From Cognatazoarcus sp050305135 (GTDB lineage Bacteria > Pseudomonadota > Gammaproteobacteria > Burkholderiales > Rhodocyclaceae): DNA of 39,807 nucleotides. Positions 8,704 through 18,349 of the stretch are shown in pieces. The DNA is taken from contig JBNLET010000203.1 of NCBI GenBank assembly GCA_050305135.1, positions 1-39,807 of the forward strand. The letters run 5' to 3'. Position numbers and translations under genes: made by a program. Below the pieces are notes generated by a model. That model did no database searches, was not told the DNA's origin, and was given only the letters and a program-made list of their open reading frames with translations. Numbering within the stretch: the first letter of the stretch is position 1; each line of letters begins with the position of its first letter.

Positions 8704-9226
8704 ACGTCTTCGACTCCGATTGCCGCACGCCGGTCGGAAGCTTTCGGCGCGCGCAAGTGCTTAGGACGTTCAGATTGTAGATGCCGCCGGCAACCTGCCC
8801 AAGCCAGCCGGGCCCGCTTCCGACGACGACCGTGGAGCCGGTCACGCTCGATGCCACGGAACTGCTGAAGTCCGCCGCCGTCGTGCCGATTACGGCCGCC
8901 CCGGCGAATTCACGAGTCGGCGTTGCGCGATGGAAGGACGTCGCGCCGCATCGTGCTTCCAGTCGGGGTATTCAGGTGTCAGACCAGGCCGGACCGACGC
9001 GGACAGCTCGGGCGGACTCGGACGCACCCCTCGCAGGTAGCCGGCAGGTCACGCTGGATGGCGTTGCGGGTCGGGCTCGCCCCCGCGCCGCGGGAGGAAG
9101 TCCCGATTTCGTCGAGTCACCCGGCGGCCCTTCGAGAAGTGCCGTCCATGCGATGGCGCTGCAACCGTCACAGCTGCAACCCCGGCGGCGCAATGGCCGG
9201 GGATCGTCGACGGTTCCGCCGATTCC
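8704..9226. other. intergenic stretch, possible gene relic
   Basis: No intact gene is seen in about 520 bp between the Crp-family start and the end of the AraC-family gene. On the minus strand at about 8770-8915, one frame reads like a protein fragment (EFAGAAVIGTTAADF, then VTGSTVVVGSGPG and GGIYNLNVL) and then stops. It has no start or matching domain, so at most it is a relic. Confidence 0.35.
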
Positions 9227-10291
9227 TCAAGCCGCGGCCAGCGCCCGGCGCAAGGCGCCGAAACGCTTGCGGTACTGGGCCGGCGTCAGGCCGACCTTGC
9301 GGCGGAACAGGCGGCCGAAAAAGCCGGCGTCCTCGTAGCCGACGGCCAGCGCGATGCCTTCCACCGGTTCGTCGCCGGCTTCCAGCATCTGCTTCGCTTC
9401 CTCGAGCCGCAGCGTCAGCACGTATTCCATCGGCGCCATGCCGGTGGCGGCCTGGAAGCGCCGGTTGAAGGAGCGTTCCGGCAGTCCGGCGCGTTCCGCC
9501 ATCGCCGCGACCGGCGACGGGCGCTGGTAGTTGTTCGCGATCCAGACCTGGCAGCCGGCGATCAAGGCGTCCTCGCATTGGCGCGTGCGCGCCAGCCGGG
9601 CAAACGGCTGCTGGCCGATCGCGTGCCAGTCGATCAGATTCATGCGCGCCACGCGCATCGCCTCGTCGACGTCCACCAGCCGGGCGATCAGGTACAGCGC
9701 CAGGTCGAGCCAGGTGGTGCCGCCGCCGGCCATTACCAGCCGCTGCCCTTCGCCGGACACCACCAGCGCCCGCTGCGGGTGGACGCGGCTGGTCGGACAG
9801 CGTTCGGCGAGGAATTCGCAATAGGCCCAATGGGTGGTCGCGTCCTGCCCCGCGAGCAAACCGGCCTCGCCCAGCAGCAGCGCGCCCGAGCAGGCGGTGG
9901 CGAGGATCGAGCCCTGACGGTGGCGCTGCGCCAGCCAGGCCACCGCGGCGTCGAAGCGGCCTTCGAGCGGCACCCCGGGCGGAACCGCGATTTCGGGCAC
10001 GCACACCACGCCCACCGGCGGGCAGTCGGCGAAGGAATAGTCGGGGACGATGCGAACGTCGTTGCCGAGCACCATCGGCTGGCCGTGCTCGGACACCACG
10101 ATCGGTGCGATCACGCTCCTGGCCGAACCCTCGCCGGTGATCAGCGGCCAGTCGCGCCCGGCGCTCTTGAACATGTCGAACATCCCGTAGACGACCGAGG
10201 CGGTGGTCTCGGGGATGGCCAGGATGGCGACCGGCACCGGCCGCACCTCGGCATTCGCTTGCTGCGCGCTCGCGCTGGCCGATTTGTCCAC
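9227..10291 (-). CDS. GlxA-type AraC family transcriptional regulator
   Basis: A 354-aa regulator with an N-terminal DJ-1/PfpI-like domain (about 20-195, including ATACSGALLLGEAG, the nucleophile-elbow region) and a C-terminal AraC double helix-turn-helix (about 245-350, with AERAGLPERSFNRRFQAATG and AVGYEDAGFFGRLFRRKVG). Proteins of this build usually activate nearby catabolic or methyl-transfer genes in response to small amines or related metabolites; the ligand here is unknown. It starts with GTG at 10291 and is divergent from the sterol desaturase and homocysteine methyltransferase genes, with an 80-bp shared control region. Those two genes are its most likely targets. Confidence 0.9.
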   Translation of the reverse strand: MDKSASASAQQANAEVRPVPVAILAIPETTASVVYGMFDMFKSAGRDWPLITGEGSARSVIAPIVVSEHGQPMVLGNDVRIVPDYSFADCPPVGVVCVPEIAVPPGVPLEGRFDAAVAWLAQRHRQGSILATACSGALLLGEAGLLAGQDATTHWAYCEFLAERCPTSRVHPQRALVVSGEGQRLVMAGGGTTWLDLALYLIARLVDVDEAMRVARMNLIDWHAIGQQPFARLARTRQCEDALIAGCQVWIANNYQRPSPVAAMAERAGLPERSFNRRFQAATGMAPMEYVLTLRLEEAKQMLEAGDEPVEGIALAVGYEDAGFFGRLFRRKVGLTPAQYRKRFGALRRALAAA

Positions 10292-10371
10292 TTTGTTTCC
10301 GATATGGCTTTAGTCCCTTGCGGCAGTCGGGCCTACCTTCGCAATCACCACACCCCGAAGGAGAGCCCGCC

Positions 10372-11172
10372 ATGCCAAACCCGATTGAAATACTAGTCGA
10401 TCCGATCAACCTCGGCCTGTTCGCGGCCTTTGCCGCGCTGATGCTGTGGGAGGCCGCCCTGCCGGCCCGCAAGCTGCCGCGCGTGCCCGGCTGGAAGAGA
10501 CGCACCGCGCTGTCCTTCGCCCTCTACTTCATGCTGTCGAGCTACCTGCCGCTCGTCTGGGACGAGCATCTGGCCGCCTACCAGCTCATCGACCTGAGCG
10601 CGCTCGGCACCGTCGGCGGCGCCGCGGCCGGACTGCTGATCTACGAGACGGCGGTCTATCTCTGGCACCGCGCGATGCATGCCTCGGACACGCTGTGGCG
10701 CGTCTTCCACCAGATGCACCACAGCGCGGAGCGCATCGATACCTGGAGCGCGTTCTGGTTCAGCCCTGCGGACATGGTCGGCTGGACGCTGCTGGGCAGC
10801 CTGAGCCTGGTGCTGCTGGTGGGCATCACGCCGGCGGCCGCCACCGTCGTGCTGGTCACGATCACCTTGCTGGCCGTCCTGCAGCACGCCAACGTGCGCA
10901 CGCCGCGCTGGCTCGGCTACCTCGTGCAGCGCCCCGAGGCACACCGGCTGCATCACGGGCGCGGCATCCACGCCTACAACTACAGCGACTTGCCGCTGAT
11001 CGACATGATCTTCGGCAGCTGGCGCAATCCGGACGATTTCCCGTCAGCGACCGGCTTCCGGCACGGCGCTTCGCTGCGACTGGGCGACATGCTGCTGGCG
11101 CGCGACGTCGCGCGGGACAGCGCCGGGGCGGCCGCGGAGCCGCTGCAACCACTGGGCTACTCTGAGAAGTAA
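10372..11172 (+). CDS. sterol desaturase / fatty acid hydroxylase family protein
   Basis: A 266-aa integral membrane di-iron oxygenase. The histidine boxes of the family are present in order: HRAMH (99-103), HQMHH (113-117) and HRLHH (about 200-204). Three to four hydrophobic helices surround them. Family members hydroxylate or desaturate lipids such as sterols, carotenoids and fatty acids; the substrate cannot be read from sequence. The ATG at 10372 has AAGGAGA a suitable distance upstream. A methyltransferase-family gene follows after 29 bp on the same strand, so the two probably form an operon under the divergent GlxA-type regulator. Confidence 0.88.
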   Translation: MPNPIEILVDPINLGLFAAFAALMLWEAALPARKLPRVPGWKRRTALSFALYFMLSSYLPLVWDEHLAAYQLIDLSALGTVGGAAAGLLIYETAVYLWHRAMHASDTLWRVFHQMHHSAERIDTWSAFWFSPADMVGWTLLGSLSLVLLVGITPAAATVVLVTITLLAVLQHANVRTPRWLGYLVQRPEAHRLHHGRGIHAYNYSDLPLIDMIFGSWRNPDDFPSATGFRHGASLRLGDMLLARDVARDSAGAAAEPLQPLGYSEK

Positions 11173-11201
11173 AACGCAGGACCCCACCAGGAGAGAGACG
11201 C

Positions 11202-12143
11202 ATGCCACGCCATCGCCATCACTTGCCGCAACTCGAAGCTCGTGCCTTCCTGACCGACGGCGGCCTCGAAACCGACCTGATCTTCCACCACGGCGTCGAC
11301 CTGCCCCACTTCGCCGCCTTCACGCTGGCCGGGCACGCCGAGGGCCGCGACATGCTGCGGCGCTACTACCGGCGCTATCTCGAGCTGGCGCGCGAAACGG
11401 CTCGCGGCATCGTCCTCGAGGCGCCGACCTGGCGCGCCAGCCGGGACTGGGGCGAATTGCTCGGCCACTCGGCCGAGACGCTGCGCGAAGCGAATCGCGA
11501 TGCGCTGGCGCTGATGGTCGAGTTGCGCGAAGAGGTCGGCAGCGCGACGCCCGACGCCGTAATCAGCGGCAACCTCGGCCCGCGCGGCGACGGCTACCTG
11601 GCCGACCGCCGCATGAGCGCCGCCGAGGCCGCCGACTACCACGGCGAGCAGATCGCCACCTTCGCCGCCACCGAGGCCGACCTGGTCTCGGCCTTCACGC
11701 TGAACTACGTCGAGGAGGCGATCGGCATCGCCCGCGCCGCCCGCGCGGCCGGCATGCCGGTGGTGATCTCGTTCACGCTGGAAACCGACGGCCACCTGCC
11801 TTCGGGCCAGAGCCTGCAGGACGCGATCCGCGAGACCGACGCCGCCACCGACGGGACGCCGGCCTACTACATGATCAACTGCGCGCACCCGAGCCACTTC
11901 CGCCAACGCCTCGCCGAGGGCGGCGACTTGCGCCGGCGCATCCGTGGCCTGCGCGCCAACGCCTCGCGCCTCAGCCACGCGGAACTGGACGAGGCGGCCG
12001 AACTGGACGAGGGCGACCCGCAAGCGCTGGGCGCCGACTACCGCGCACTGCGCCGGCTGCTGCCCGATCTGGCGGTGATCGGCGGCTGCTGCGGCACCGA
12101 CCACCGCCACGTGGAAGCGATCGCCCAGGCCTTCGACGGCTGA
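11202..12143 (+). CDS. homocysteine S-methyltransferase family protein
   Basis: A 313-aa soluble protein with the betaine-homocysteine/MetH N-terminal-type barrel. It begins with the family hallmark LTDGGLETDLI (17-27) and carries the zinc-ligand cysteines in MINCAHP (about 226) and GGCCGTD (about 295). Members transfer a methyl group from S-methylmethionine, betaine or a similar donor to homocysteine to make methionine. The donor here is unknown. AGGAG precedes the ATG at 11202. It is the second gene after the GlxA-type regulator's divergent promoter. The repeat-rich DNA of the restriction island begins directly after its stop. Confidence 0.88.
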   Translation: MPRHRHHLPQLEARAFLTDGGLETDLIFHHGVDLPHFAAFTLAGHAEGRDMLRRYYRRYLELARETARGIVLEAPTWRASRDWGELLGHSAETLREANRDALALMVELREEVGSATPDAVISGNLGPRGDGYLADRRMSAAEAADYHGEQIATFAATEADLVSAFTLNYVEEAIGIARAARAAGMPVVISFTLETDGHLPSGQSLQDAIRETDAATDGTPAYYMINCAHPSHFRQRLAEGGDLRRRIRGLRANASRLSHAELDEAAELDEGDPQALGADYRALRRLLPDLAVIGGCCGTDHRHVEAIAQAFDG

Positions 12144-12829
12144 GCACTGCACAAAGCGCCGCCGCCGCTCGATGCCGGGGCGGCGCGCGGTGTTGTCAGG
12201 CAGGCTACAAAGTCCGCCGAGAAGCCGTGCGTGCCAGGTCTCGAGTGCGAACGGAGATACGTCCAGCACAATTGCGCGCCAGCAACTCCGGGTCGAAACG
12301 ATTTATCGGCGAGTGGCCGCTTTCGGGAAGCGAGCCTTCGACATCGGCCTTCCGGCGACGAATCCGAGGAGCCGTCGGTCGCTTCCCGACCTCAAGCAGT
12401 CGGATGAGTCTCCGGTCTCTCGGGCTCCAGTGGCGGGTGTATGAGTGGATCAGCCGCCCGCGAACGCAGCTCAAGGACAGGACCTCGGCCGAAGGGAGCG
12501 TTCGTCGACTACGCATGACGTCGAAATGCCGTAGGGCGGGCTTCAGCCCGCCAGCGGCGTTTGATCGGCCTGAGCTGCCGGCCAGCTTGCCCAAACTGAG
12601 CGGCAGGAATCGGACCGACACCGGTTGCACGGCACTCCGAATGCTCGAGCGGCGGGTCCCTGATTCTGCGAACTCACCAATTCGACATAATGGGGCCGCT
12701 CACCCACTTCGTCGGTTTTGCGGCGGGTGTCCGAGTCAAGTGGCCTGTTGGCACCGATTGGCGGCCTCCAGCTTGGCGGCCCCTTAGGAGCCAGCGGTGG
12801 AATGTTTGCCATGGTGCAATTCCAACGGG
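12144..12829. other. non-coding left flank of the restriction island
   Basis: Nearly 700 bp lie between the methyltransferase stop and the hsdR stop. The stretch contains the left inverted repeat (12484-12574) and otherwise shows no gene, tRNA or attachment site. The open frames that cross it on either strand lack domains, and some share translated repeat sequence with the right flank. Confidence 0.5.
12484..12574 (-). repeat. left copy of the REP-containing flanking repeat
   Basis: The reverse complement of this stretch closely matches 22701-22790. Shared blocks are GGCCGATCAA, the hairpin GGCGGGC-TGAA-GCCCGCC followed by CTACGGCATTTCG, then ACGTCATGCGTAGTCGACGAACG and TTCGGCC. The two copies are inverted relative to each other and lie on opposite sides of the restriction operon. 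Confidence 0.8.
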
Positions 12830-15800
12830 TTATTCACTTGCTCCCGATTCCACCGTGTCTTCGGCGGGAATTGTCTCGTAAATGACCTTGGACAGCACCG
12901 CAAACGCGGCGTCTTCGAATGCCTTGTCATCCATGTACCGCGAAACGATCTTGTCGTTCTCGCTCATCCGCTGAATCATCAAGTCTTCCAGCATCTGGCG
13001 CAGGCCCAACTGGAACTTGTCGAAGGGGTTGGCTTGCCGGAGGCGAACCACCTCTGGGCTATTGGTCGCCTTCTCCCTGATCTGCTCGAAGAACAGCCGG
13101 TCTTCCTCGGAAAAATTGGTTCCGAAGCGCTCATTCAGCACTTCGATGATCTCCGACAGCGGGGCTTTGTCCTCCTTGGCCCTGCCGCTGCCGATATCCG
13201 TTGGGCTCTTGACCCCGTACTCGGCTTCACCCTCGCGCAGCTCAATGGCGCCAGATGAGACCCGCTGAAGACGGTAGTACTGCAGGCCGACCTCATCGCC
13301 AAACGTGACGGCGCTGGTATCGCGCTCCAACGGCAGGAGCGGCAGCAAGAAGCGGCCATAGCTGTAGAGCATCTCCAGGTCCGCGTCGCCATACGGAATG
13401 ATCTGGCTGAGGAAGCTGTACACCTTCACATAGCCGCTCAGCTTGTCGCGAAATTCGCCGCGCTGTTCCTCGTCCTCCATCGCCTTGAAGCGATCCACCG
13501 CCGGTTGCAGATGGCGCTGCAAATGGGCGTGGTCGGCCGGATTCTGTTTTCCCGGTGCCCGGTAGAAGATATGGGCAAAAGCCTCCACTTCGCTCCAGTG
13601 GTAGACCTGAAAGGCATCGAGCTCGTGCTTGAGTCGTTCGAGCTGGGCGGGGTCGGAACCTTCCTGCAGGCTGGTGGAGTCGTAGTAGGGTTTGAAGGCT
13701 CGGTAGATGTCCTCGGCCTCGTTGACAAAGTCGAGCACGAAGGGCGTCTCCTTGCCCGGCACCATGCGATTGAGGCGAGACAGGGTCTGCACCGCCTGCA
13801 CGCCGTCCAGTCGTTTGTCGACGTACATGGCCATCAGCAGCGGCTGGTCGAAGCCGGTCTGGTACTTGTTGGCCACCAGCAGCACCTGGTAATCCGGTGA
13901 AGCGAACCGCTCCGGCAACTGTTTTTCGCTGATCGGCTTGCCGCTGACCACATCGATGTTCATGCCCGGTTCGGTGTATTCGTGGCCAGACTCCGGGTCG
14001 CGTACGGTACCGCTGAAGGCAACAAGTGGGCGTACGTCGCCGTAGCCCTTCTCCGCGATATAACGCTGGAAGGCCTCCATGTACTTCACTGCCTGCAGGC
14101 GCGAACTGGTCACCACCATCGCCTTCGCACGCCCGCCCAGGTGGGTGCGCACATGGTTGCGGAAATGCTCGACGATCACCTCGATCTTCTGGCCGATGTT
14201 GGTCGGGTGCATCACCAGGAACTTGGCGAGCGCCCGCGCGGCCTTCTTCTTCGGCAGATTGGGGTCGTCCTCCACTGCCTTGACCAGCTTGAAGTAGGTC
14301 TTGTAAGTCGTGTAGTTCTGCAGCACGTCCAGGATGAACCCTTCCTCAATGGCTTGGCGCATGCTGTAAACGTGGAAGGGTGGTTTGCCGTTTTCCCCAG
14401 GGTGATCAAACAGCTCCAACGTCTTCCCTTTCGGGGTTGCGGTGTAGGCGAAGAAACTCAGGTTCGGCTGGCGGCCGCGCGATGCCATCACCTGATTCAG
14501 GCCGTCTTCCCAGTCGGCCTCCCGATCTGCTTCCTCTTCGTCGCCATTGCCGCCGCCGTTGGCTCCGAGAATCGCCTTCAGCTCCCGCGCCGTCTCACCG
14601 GTCTGGGATGAATGTGCTTCATCCACGATCACCGCATAGCGACGCTTGCCGATCTCCGCTTCCCAGGCCTTTGCCTGCTTCTCCGTTGCCTCGTCCGGCT
14701 CATTGGCGTTTTCGGCGCCAGCAGCGTGGAGCAGGCCCCTCAGAACGAAGGGGAACTTCTGCAGCGTGGTCACCACGATCCTGGTTCCGTCAATCAGCGC
14801 CTCGGCCAGTTGCTTCGAATCCTGGTCGATGGCCTTGACCACCCCCTGGGCGTGCTCGATCTGGTAGATGGAATCCTGCAACTGGCGGTCGAGCACCTGC
14901 CGGTCGGTAATCACGATCACGCAGTCGAATACCTTGTGCTCGCTCTCGTCGTGCAGGCTGGCGAGCCGATGCGACAGCCAGGAGATGGAATTGGTTTTCC
15001 CACTGCCCGCCGAGTGCTGAATCAGGTAGTTCTGCCCCGGCCCTTCGGCACGGGCGGCGGCGATCAGCCTGCGGGTGGCATCGAGCTGGTGATAGCGGGG
15101 GAAGATCATCGTCTCCCGGGTCACCAAGTGGCTGCCTCCCTTGCCGGTGTCAAGCTTCTCTTCCTTCTTCTCGATGAAGACGAAGTGTCCGAGGATTTCG
15201 AGAAAGCTCTCCCGCTCCAGCACCTCCTCCCAGAAATAGCCGCTGCGGTAGCCGGTGGCGTGCTGCGGATTGCCCGCACCGCACTGCACCTCGCCGGGGT
15301 GGCTGCCGCGATTGAAGGGCAGGAAGAAGGTCTTCGCGCCAGCGAGCCGGGTGGTCATGTGCACTTCGTCCGGATCGGCGGCAAAGTGCACCAGCGCCCG
15401 CTGCTTGAACTCGAACAGCGGCGCACGCGGGTTGCGGTCCTCCTTATACTGCCGCACCGCGTTGCGCCAGCTCTGCCCGGTCCAGGGATTCTTCAGCTCA
15501 CTGGTCGCCACCGGCAGGCCGTTGACGGCGAACACCAGGTCCACCGTCGAATGATCGCCCGGGTGGCAGGGTACCTGCCGAGTCACGGTCAGGCGGTTGG
15601 CCCGGTACTGCGCCAGCACCTCGTCGTTAAGGCCATGGGCGGGCCTGAACCAGGCCAGCCGAAAGGTCTTGCCATAGAACTTGAAGCCGTGGCGCAGCAC
15701 ATGCAGCGAGCCCTTGATCGCCAGTTCCTTCACCAGCGTCGCCAGCAGCATCGGCTCAAGCTGTGCCCCGTGCTGACCACGCATCGCCTCCCACAACTGC

Positions 15801-15949
15801 GGCTGGGTTTCGGCGATGAAATCAGTGATCGCCTGCGGGAAGAGCGCCCGCTCCTTGTCCCAGCCACTGATGGCGCCTTGCTGCCAGCCCTTGGCCAGCA
15901 GCATCTGCGCCACGTAGGATTCGAAGGCCTTTTCGGTGGTCTGAGTCAT
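12830..15949 (-). CDS. hsdR: type I restriction enzyme subunit R
   Basis: The 1039-aa motor and nuclease subunit of a type I restriction-modification complex. An N-terminal PD-(D/E)xK nuclease region (D137, then E151-L-K153 in ATSELKNPW) precedes the helicase. The superfamily 2 motor shows Walker A SAGSGKT (313-319), DEAH (443-446) and a TATPKGKT motif. The C-terminal helical region presumably docks on the methylase. The ATG at 15949 is chosen because it lies 11 nt after the upstream FRG gene's stop, has a GGGAA element, and begins with the typical MTQTTEKAFE. An in-frame start at 16003 would overlap the FRG gene. It is the last gene of the operon, and no motif appears to be missing. Confidence 0.95.
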   Translation of the reverse strand: MTQTTEKAFESYVAQMLLAKGWQQGAISGWDKERALFPQAITDFIAETQPQLWEAMRGQHGAQLEPMLLATLVKELAIKGSLHVLRHGFKFYGKTFRLAWFRPAHGLNDEVLAQYRANRLTVTRQVPCHPGDHSTVDLVFAVNGLPVATSELKNPWTGQSWRNAVRQYKEDRNPRAPLFEFKQRALVHFAADPDEVHMTTRLAGAKTFFLPFNRGSHPGEVQCGAGNPQHATGYRSGYFWEEVLERESFLEILGHFVFIEKKEEKLDTGKGGSHLVTRETMIFPRYHQLDATRRLIAAARAEGPGQNYLIQHSAGSGKTNSISWLSHRLASLHDESEHKVFDCVIVITDRQVLDRQLQDSIYQIEHAQGVVKAIDQDSKQLAEALIDGTRIVVTTLQKFPFVLRGLLHAAGAENANEPDEATEKQAKAWEAEIGKRRYAVIVDEAHSSQTGETARELKAILGANGGGNGDEEEADREADWEDGLNQVMASRGRQPNLSFFAYTATPKGKTLELFDHPGENGKPPFHVYSMRQAIEEGFILDVLQNYTTYKTYFKLVKAVEDDPNLPKKKAARALAKFLVMHPTNIGQKIEVIVEHFRNHVRTHLGGRAKAMVVTSSRLQAVKYMEAFQRYIAEKGYGDVRPLVAFSGTVRDPESGHEYTEPGMNIDVVSGKPISEKQLPERFASPDYQVLLVANKYQTGFDQPLLMAMYVDKRLDGVQAVQTLSRLNRMVPGKETPFVLDFVNEAEDIYRAFKPYYDSTSLQEGSDPAQLERLKHELDAFQVYHWSEVEAFAHIFYRAPGKQNPADHAHLQRHLQPAVDRFKAMEDEEQRGEFRDKLSGYVKVYSFLSQIIPYGDADLEMLYSYGRFLLPLLPLERDTSAVTFGDEVGLQYYRLQRVSSGAIELREGEAEYGVKSPTDIGSGRAKEDKAPLSEIIEVLNERFGTNFSEEDRLFFEQIREKATNSPEVVRLRQANPFDKFQLGLRQMLEDLMIQRMSENDKIVSRYMDDKAFEDAAFAVLSKVIYETIPAEDTVESGASE

Positions 15950-15960
15950 GGCGATTCCCG

Positions 15961-16887
15961 TCACGTCATCCCGTTGATCTCGAACACCCGATACTTGAGC
16001 CACTTGGCAATGCCGTCGAGATCGGGGAACAGTTGTTTGTCAAAGACGCCGTACTGGTCCAACCGACGGCGAATATCGTCATGGGCCGCGTAGCCGATAA
16101 CGATTTCCAGCACGTCCTTCTCCTCCAGCGGTTGCATCGGCTGGTGGCAGGCGAGCAGCACGCCATCCTGGGCGCGGATGCGCGGCGAGACATGCGGCGG
16201 GTCGTAGATGACGTTGGCCGTGATTTCGAAGGGAGACGGCTCACCCTCCTTGGCTGTTTCTGACTGGGTGCGAGGTCGGGAAATGGTCGCGGTATGCAGC
16301 TCGTCGTCCACGACCACGGGCGGCTCGCCCTCCTCATCCAACTCGTAGTTGTCGTAGCCATCTTCATCGCCGGGTACTGCGATGGCGGTCTCAGATTCCG
16401 CCACTTTGGCGCCACCGTTCTTCCGCTGTCGGCGCAACTCGCTGTAACGCGGCGGTTCGCTGATCAGCACGTAAACAGCGCTGTCCAGCGGGTTCCCATC
16501 CTTGTCCTTTTTGGACTCGCGGCAGGCGAAGTAGAGCGCCACCAGCGGGTTGGTGGTCCAGTCCATGAAGCGGGTGGGTAGGCCGTGGTGCTGGGCAATG
16601 GCCAGCGCTTCCCAGTCGTTACGCGGCAGGTGGTTCACATAAGTGAGGAGGTGGTTGCCGAAGGTTTCCAATACCTCATTTTCCAGCCTGTCGCGCTCGG
16701 CGGGCGGCAGGCCGTTCAGATGGTCATAGCGGCCGATGGAAGGCTTGAGGTCGTACCCTTCGAAGGCCCGCTTGCTCTGGCCGCGAAAATACCGGCGCAC
16801 CCGTTTGCCGTTCTTCTCCACGACACCCAGGCTGTCGCGGACCGTGGTCAGGTATTCCTCGAAGCTCTCGACGGTGAACTCGTTCAT
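15961..16887 (-). CDS. FRG domain-containing protein in the R-M operon
   Basis: A 308-aa soluble protein. Residues 33-37 are YFRGQ, the motif that names the FRG family. AQHHGLPTRFMDW (98-110), followed by TNPLVALYFA, is the second family signature. A low-complexity acidic insert lies at about 190-210 (PGDEDGYDNYELDEEGE). FRG proteins are frequent companions of restriction and other phage-defence genes; their biochemical role is not settled. The ATG at 16887 overlaps the hsdS stop by 4 nt (ATGA), and hsdR begins 11 nt after its stop, so translation is probably coupled. An accessory defence effector or a regulator of HsdR activity is a reasonable guess, but inference. Confidence 0.88.
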   Translation of the reverse strand: MNEFTVESFEEYLTTVRDSLGVVEKNGKRVRRYFRGQSKRAFEGYDLKPSIGRYDHLNGLPPAERDRLENEVLETFGNHLLTYVNHLPRNDWEALAIAQHHGLPTRFMDWTTNPLVALYFACRESKKDKDGNPLDSAVYVLISEPPRYSELRRQRKNGGAKVAESETAIAVPGDEDGYDNYELDEEGEPPVVVDDELHTATISRPRTQSETAKEGEPSPFEITANVIYDPPHVSPRIRAQDGVLLACHQPMQPLEEKDVLEIVIGYAAHDDIRRRLDQYGVFDKQLFPDLDGIAKWLKYRVFEINGMT

Positions 16888-18164
16888 GCCACCGCCTCCC
16901 GAACGTCGATCTTGCCAGTGACGGCGGAGGTAATCAGGGCCGTCCGATACTCCTGCAGGCGGACGATGGCCACCTCGACTTTCTCCACTAACCAGTCAAT
17001 CTTCGCGGTCTCGCGATCAAGATAGCCGGCAATGGCCGTTTGTTCTAGAAGAGAAGGCCACGAAACAAGAACCGGATGCAACAAATTTCTGTTAAGAGTT
17101 GGATTTGAGGATCCAGTGTCAAAACTCTTTAAGTCCATGCTGCACAATTTGTAAAATACATACTTAGCAAAATTACCGCGAAAATTCTTCACGTAAAGCG
17201 TCGTGTCGTGCGGCCAATAATCGGAATTAATGTAGTAAACGGAGCCGACAGTTCCTTTGCGACCTACTATCACGCCCGGGCTCTTGCCGATGGCGCTATC
17301 GTGGAACGATGAAATTCCGCCAGACGAAACGACGGGGACAAACCCGTCATTTTGCTCATCTTTCGTAATATCCACACCTCGCTGAAGTTCAAAACATCGT
17401 CCAAGACGAACAACCTTCCACCCCTCCGGCAATTCCCCCAGCCATTCGATGCCGGAGTCCTTGAAGCGGGTGTGGGGTTCGAGGCCGAATTCGCGGGCGG
17501 CTGCGTCGGGCAGGCCGCGGGTGACGGTGCGGGAGATGAGCGCGGTGCGCTTCTCCTTGAGCAGCGCGATCAGCCGGCGCTTCTTCGCCACCAGCGTATC
17601 GATCCGCCCCGTCTCGCGGTCGAGGAAATCGGCGATGGCGGTTTGTTCATGCACCGGTATCAGAGGGCATGGTATTGCCCCCAAGAGGTCAAGATTGAGC
17701 CCATCCCGTTGCTCACCACCTGCCATGTTGCGGATGTTCTGGTAGTTGGACACCAGCCACCAGTAAAGAAAGCGCGGGGCAATTTGTTCATCTGGAATAA
17801 TGGCGGCCATCGACTGGTTGCAGGTCGCACGGATGCCCAGTTGCGCGACCATACCCTTTGTTTTGCCCTGTCCGGCAAGAGCCATAACCAAAGATTTCGC
17901 GGGAATCCATTTTGCACTGCTATTGGCAAGCCCCTCTTGCGTGATGAAGGAGGATGGTTCCGTGATGTATCCGTCATTCACCGATCCAGAGTTCAGCCAT
18001 GGGATATCACCTTCATTCCAGTAGGCATCATTGGACTTATCTGGCGTTCCTCCCGCGTAGCGGCGTGATATCCATTTCAAACAAACATAATTCCAATGCT
18101 CCGGCACTCGCTTCAACCACTGGACGCCGCTGTCTTCGTATTCGGGATAGGCGAGGTATCTCAC
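16884..18164 (-). CDS. hsdS: type I restriction-modification specificity subunit
   Basis: A 426-aa DNA recognition subunit. It has two target-recognition domains (about 20-180 and 235-375), each followed by a matching helical conserved region: EQTAIADFLDRETGRID then LLKEKRTALISRTVTRGL, and EQTAIAGYLDRETAKID then LQEYRTALITSAVTGKID. This duplicated layout is standard for HsdS and predicts a bipartite asymmetric target, which cannot be read from sequence. The start is GTG at 18164, preceded by GGGAGGGG; the open frame upstream to 18251 is not typical HsdS. DNA for the second domain (about 17050-17400) is clearly AT-richer than its neighbours, as expected if recognition domains are exchanged by recombination. 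It overlaps the FRG gene by 4 nt. Confidence 0.93.
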   Translation of the reverse strand: MRYLAYPEYEDSGVQWLKRVPEHWNYVCLKWISRRYAGGTPDKSNDAYWNEGDIPWLNSGSVNDGYITEPSSFITQEGLANSSAKWIPAKSLVMALAGQGKTKGMVAQLGIRATCNQSMAAIIPDEQIAPRFLYWWLVSNYQNIRNMAGGEQRDGLNLDLLGAIPCPLIPVHEQTAIADFLDRETGRIDTLVAKKRRLIALLKEKRTALISRTVTRGLPDAAAREFGLEPHTRFKDSGIEWLGELPEGWKVVRLGRCFELQRGVDITKDEQNDGFVPVVSSGGISSFHDSAIGKSPGVIVGRKGTVGSVYYINSDYWPHDTTLYVKNFRGNFAKYVFYKLCSMDLKSFDTGSSNPTLNRNLLHPVLVSWPSLLEQTAIAGYLDRETAKIDWLVEKVEVAIVRLQEYRTALITSAVTGKIDVREAVA

Positions 18165-18239
18165 GCGCCCCTCCCTTGCGAGTCGCCCAGTGCTGCGCTC
18201 GCATGGCTCAAGTGCCTGAATCCCTCCTCGCGGCGCACC

Positions 18240-18262
18240 CCAGTCAAGCAACGGTCAAGCAA
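18240..18262 (-). repeat. 23-nt direct repeat, copy next to hsdS
   Basis: On the minus strand this reads TTGCTTGACCGTTGCTTGAC then TGG. It matches the copy at 18327-18349 with one mismatch, and each copy contains two internal TTGCTTGAC-like units. It lies in the only wide gap (about 200 nt) of the otherwise overlapping restriction operon, between the ATPase stop and the hsdS start. This may be a control element for hsdS. Confidence 0.6.
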
Positions 18263-18326
18263 CACGCTGGCCGCAACGCGTTGAAATGCAAAGGGATGGT
18301 GGGAGGGCGACCCGAAAACCGGTCCT

Positions 18327-18349
18327 CCAGTCAAACAACGGTCAAGCAA
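18327..18349 (-). repeat. 23-nt direct repeat, copy next to the ATPase gene
   Basis: This is the second copy of the repeat at 18240-18262, with one substitution (GTTGT for GTTGC). The two copies are 87 bp apart start to start. It sits just past the ATPase stop codon. Confidence 0.6.

Noticed and set aside
12144..12829. Possible tRNA-type attachment site at the left edge of the island
   Set aside because: No tRNA gene, no clear direct repeat pair and no integrase gene were seen; the flanking repeats are inverted rather than direct.
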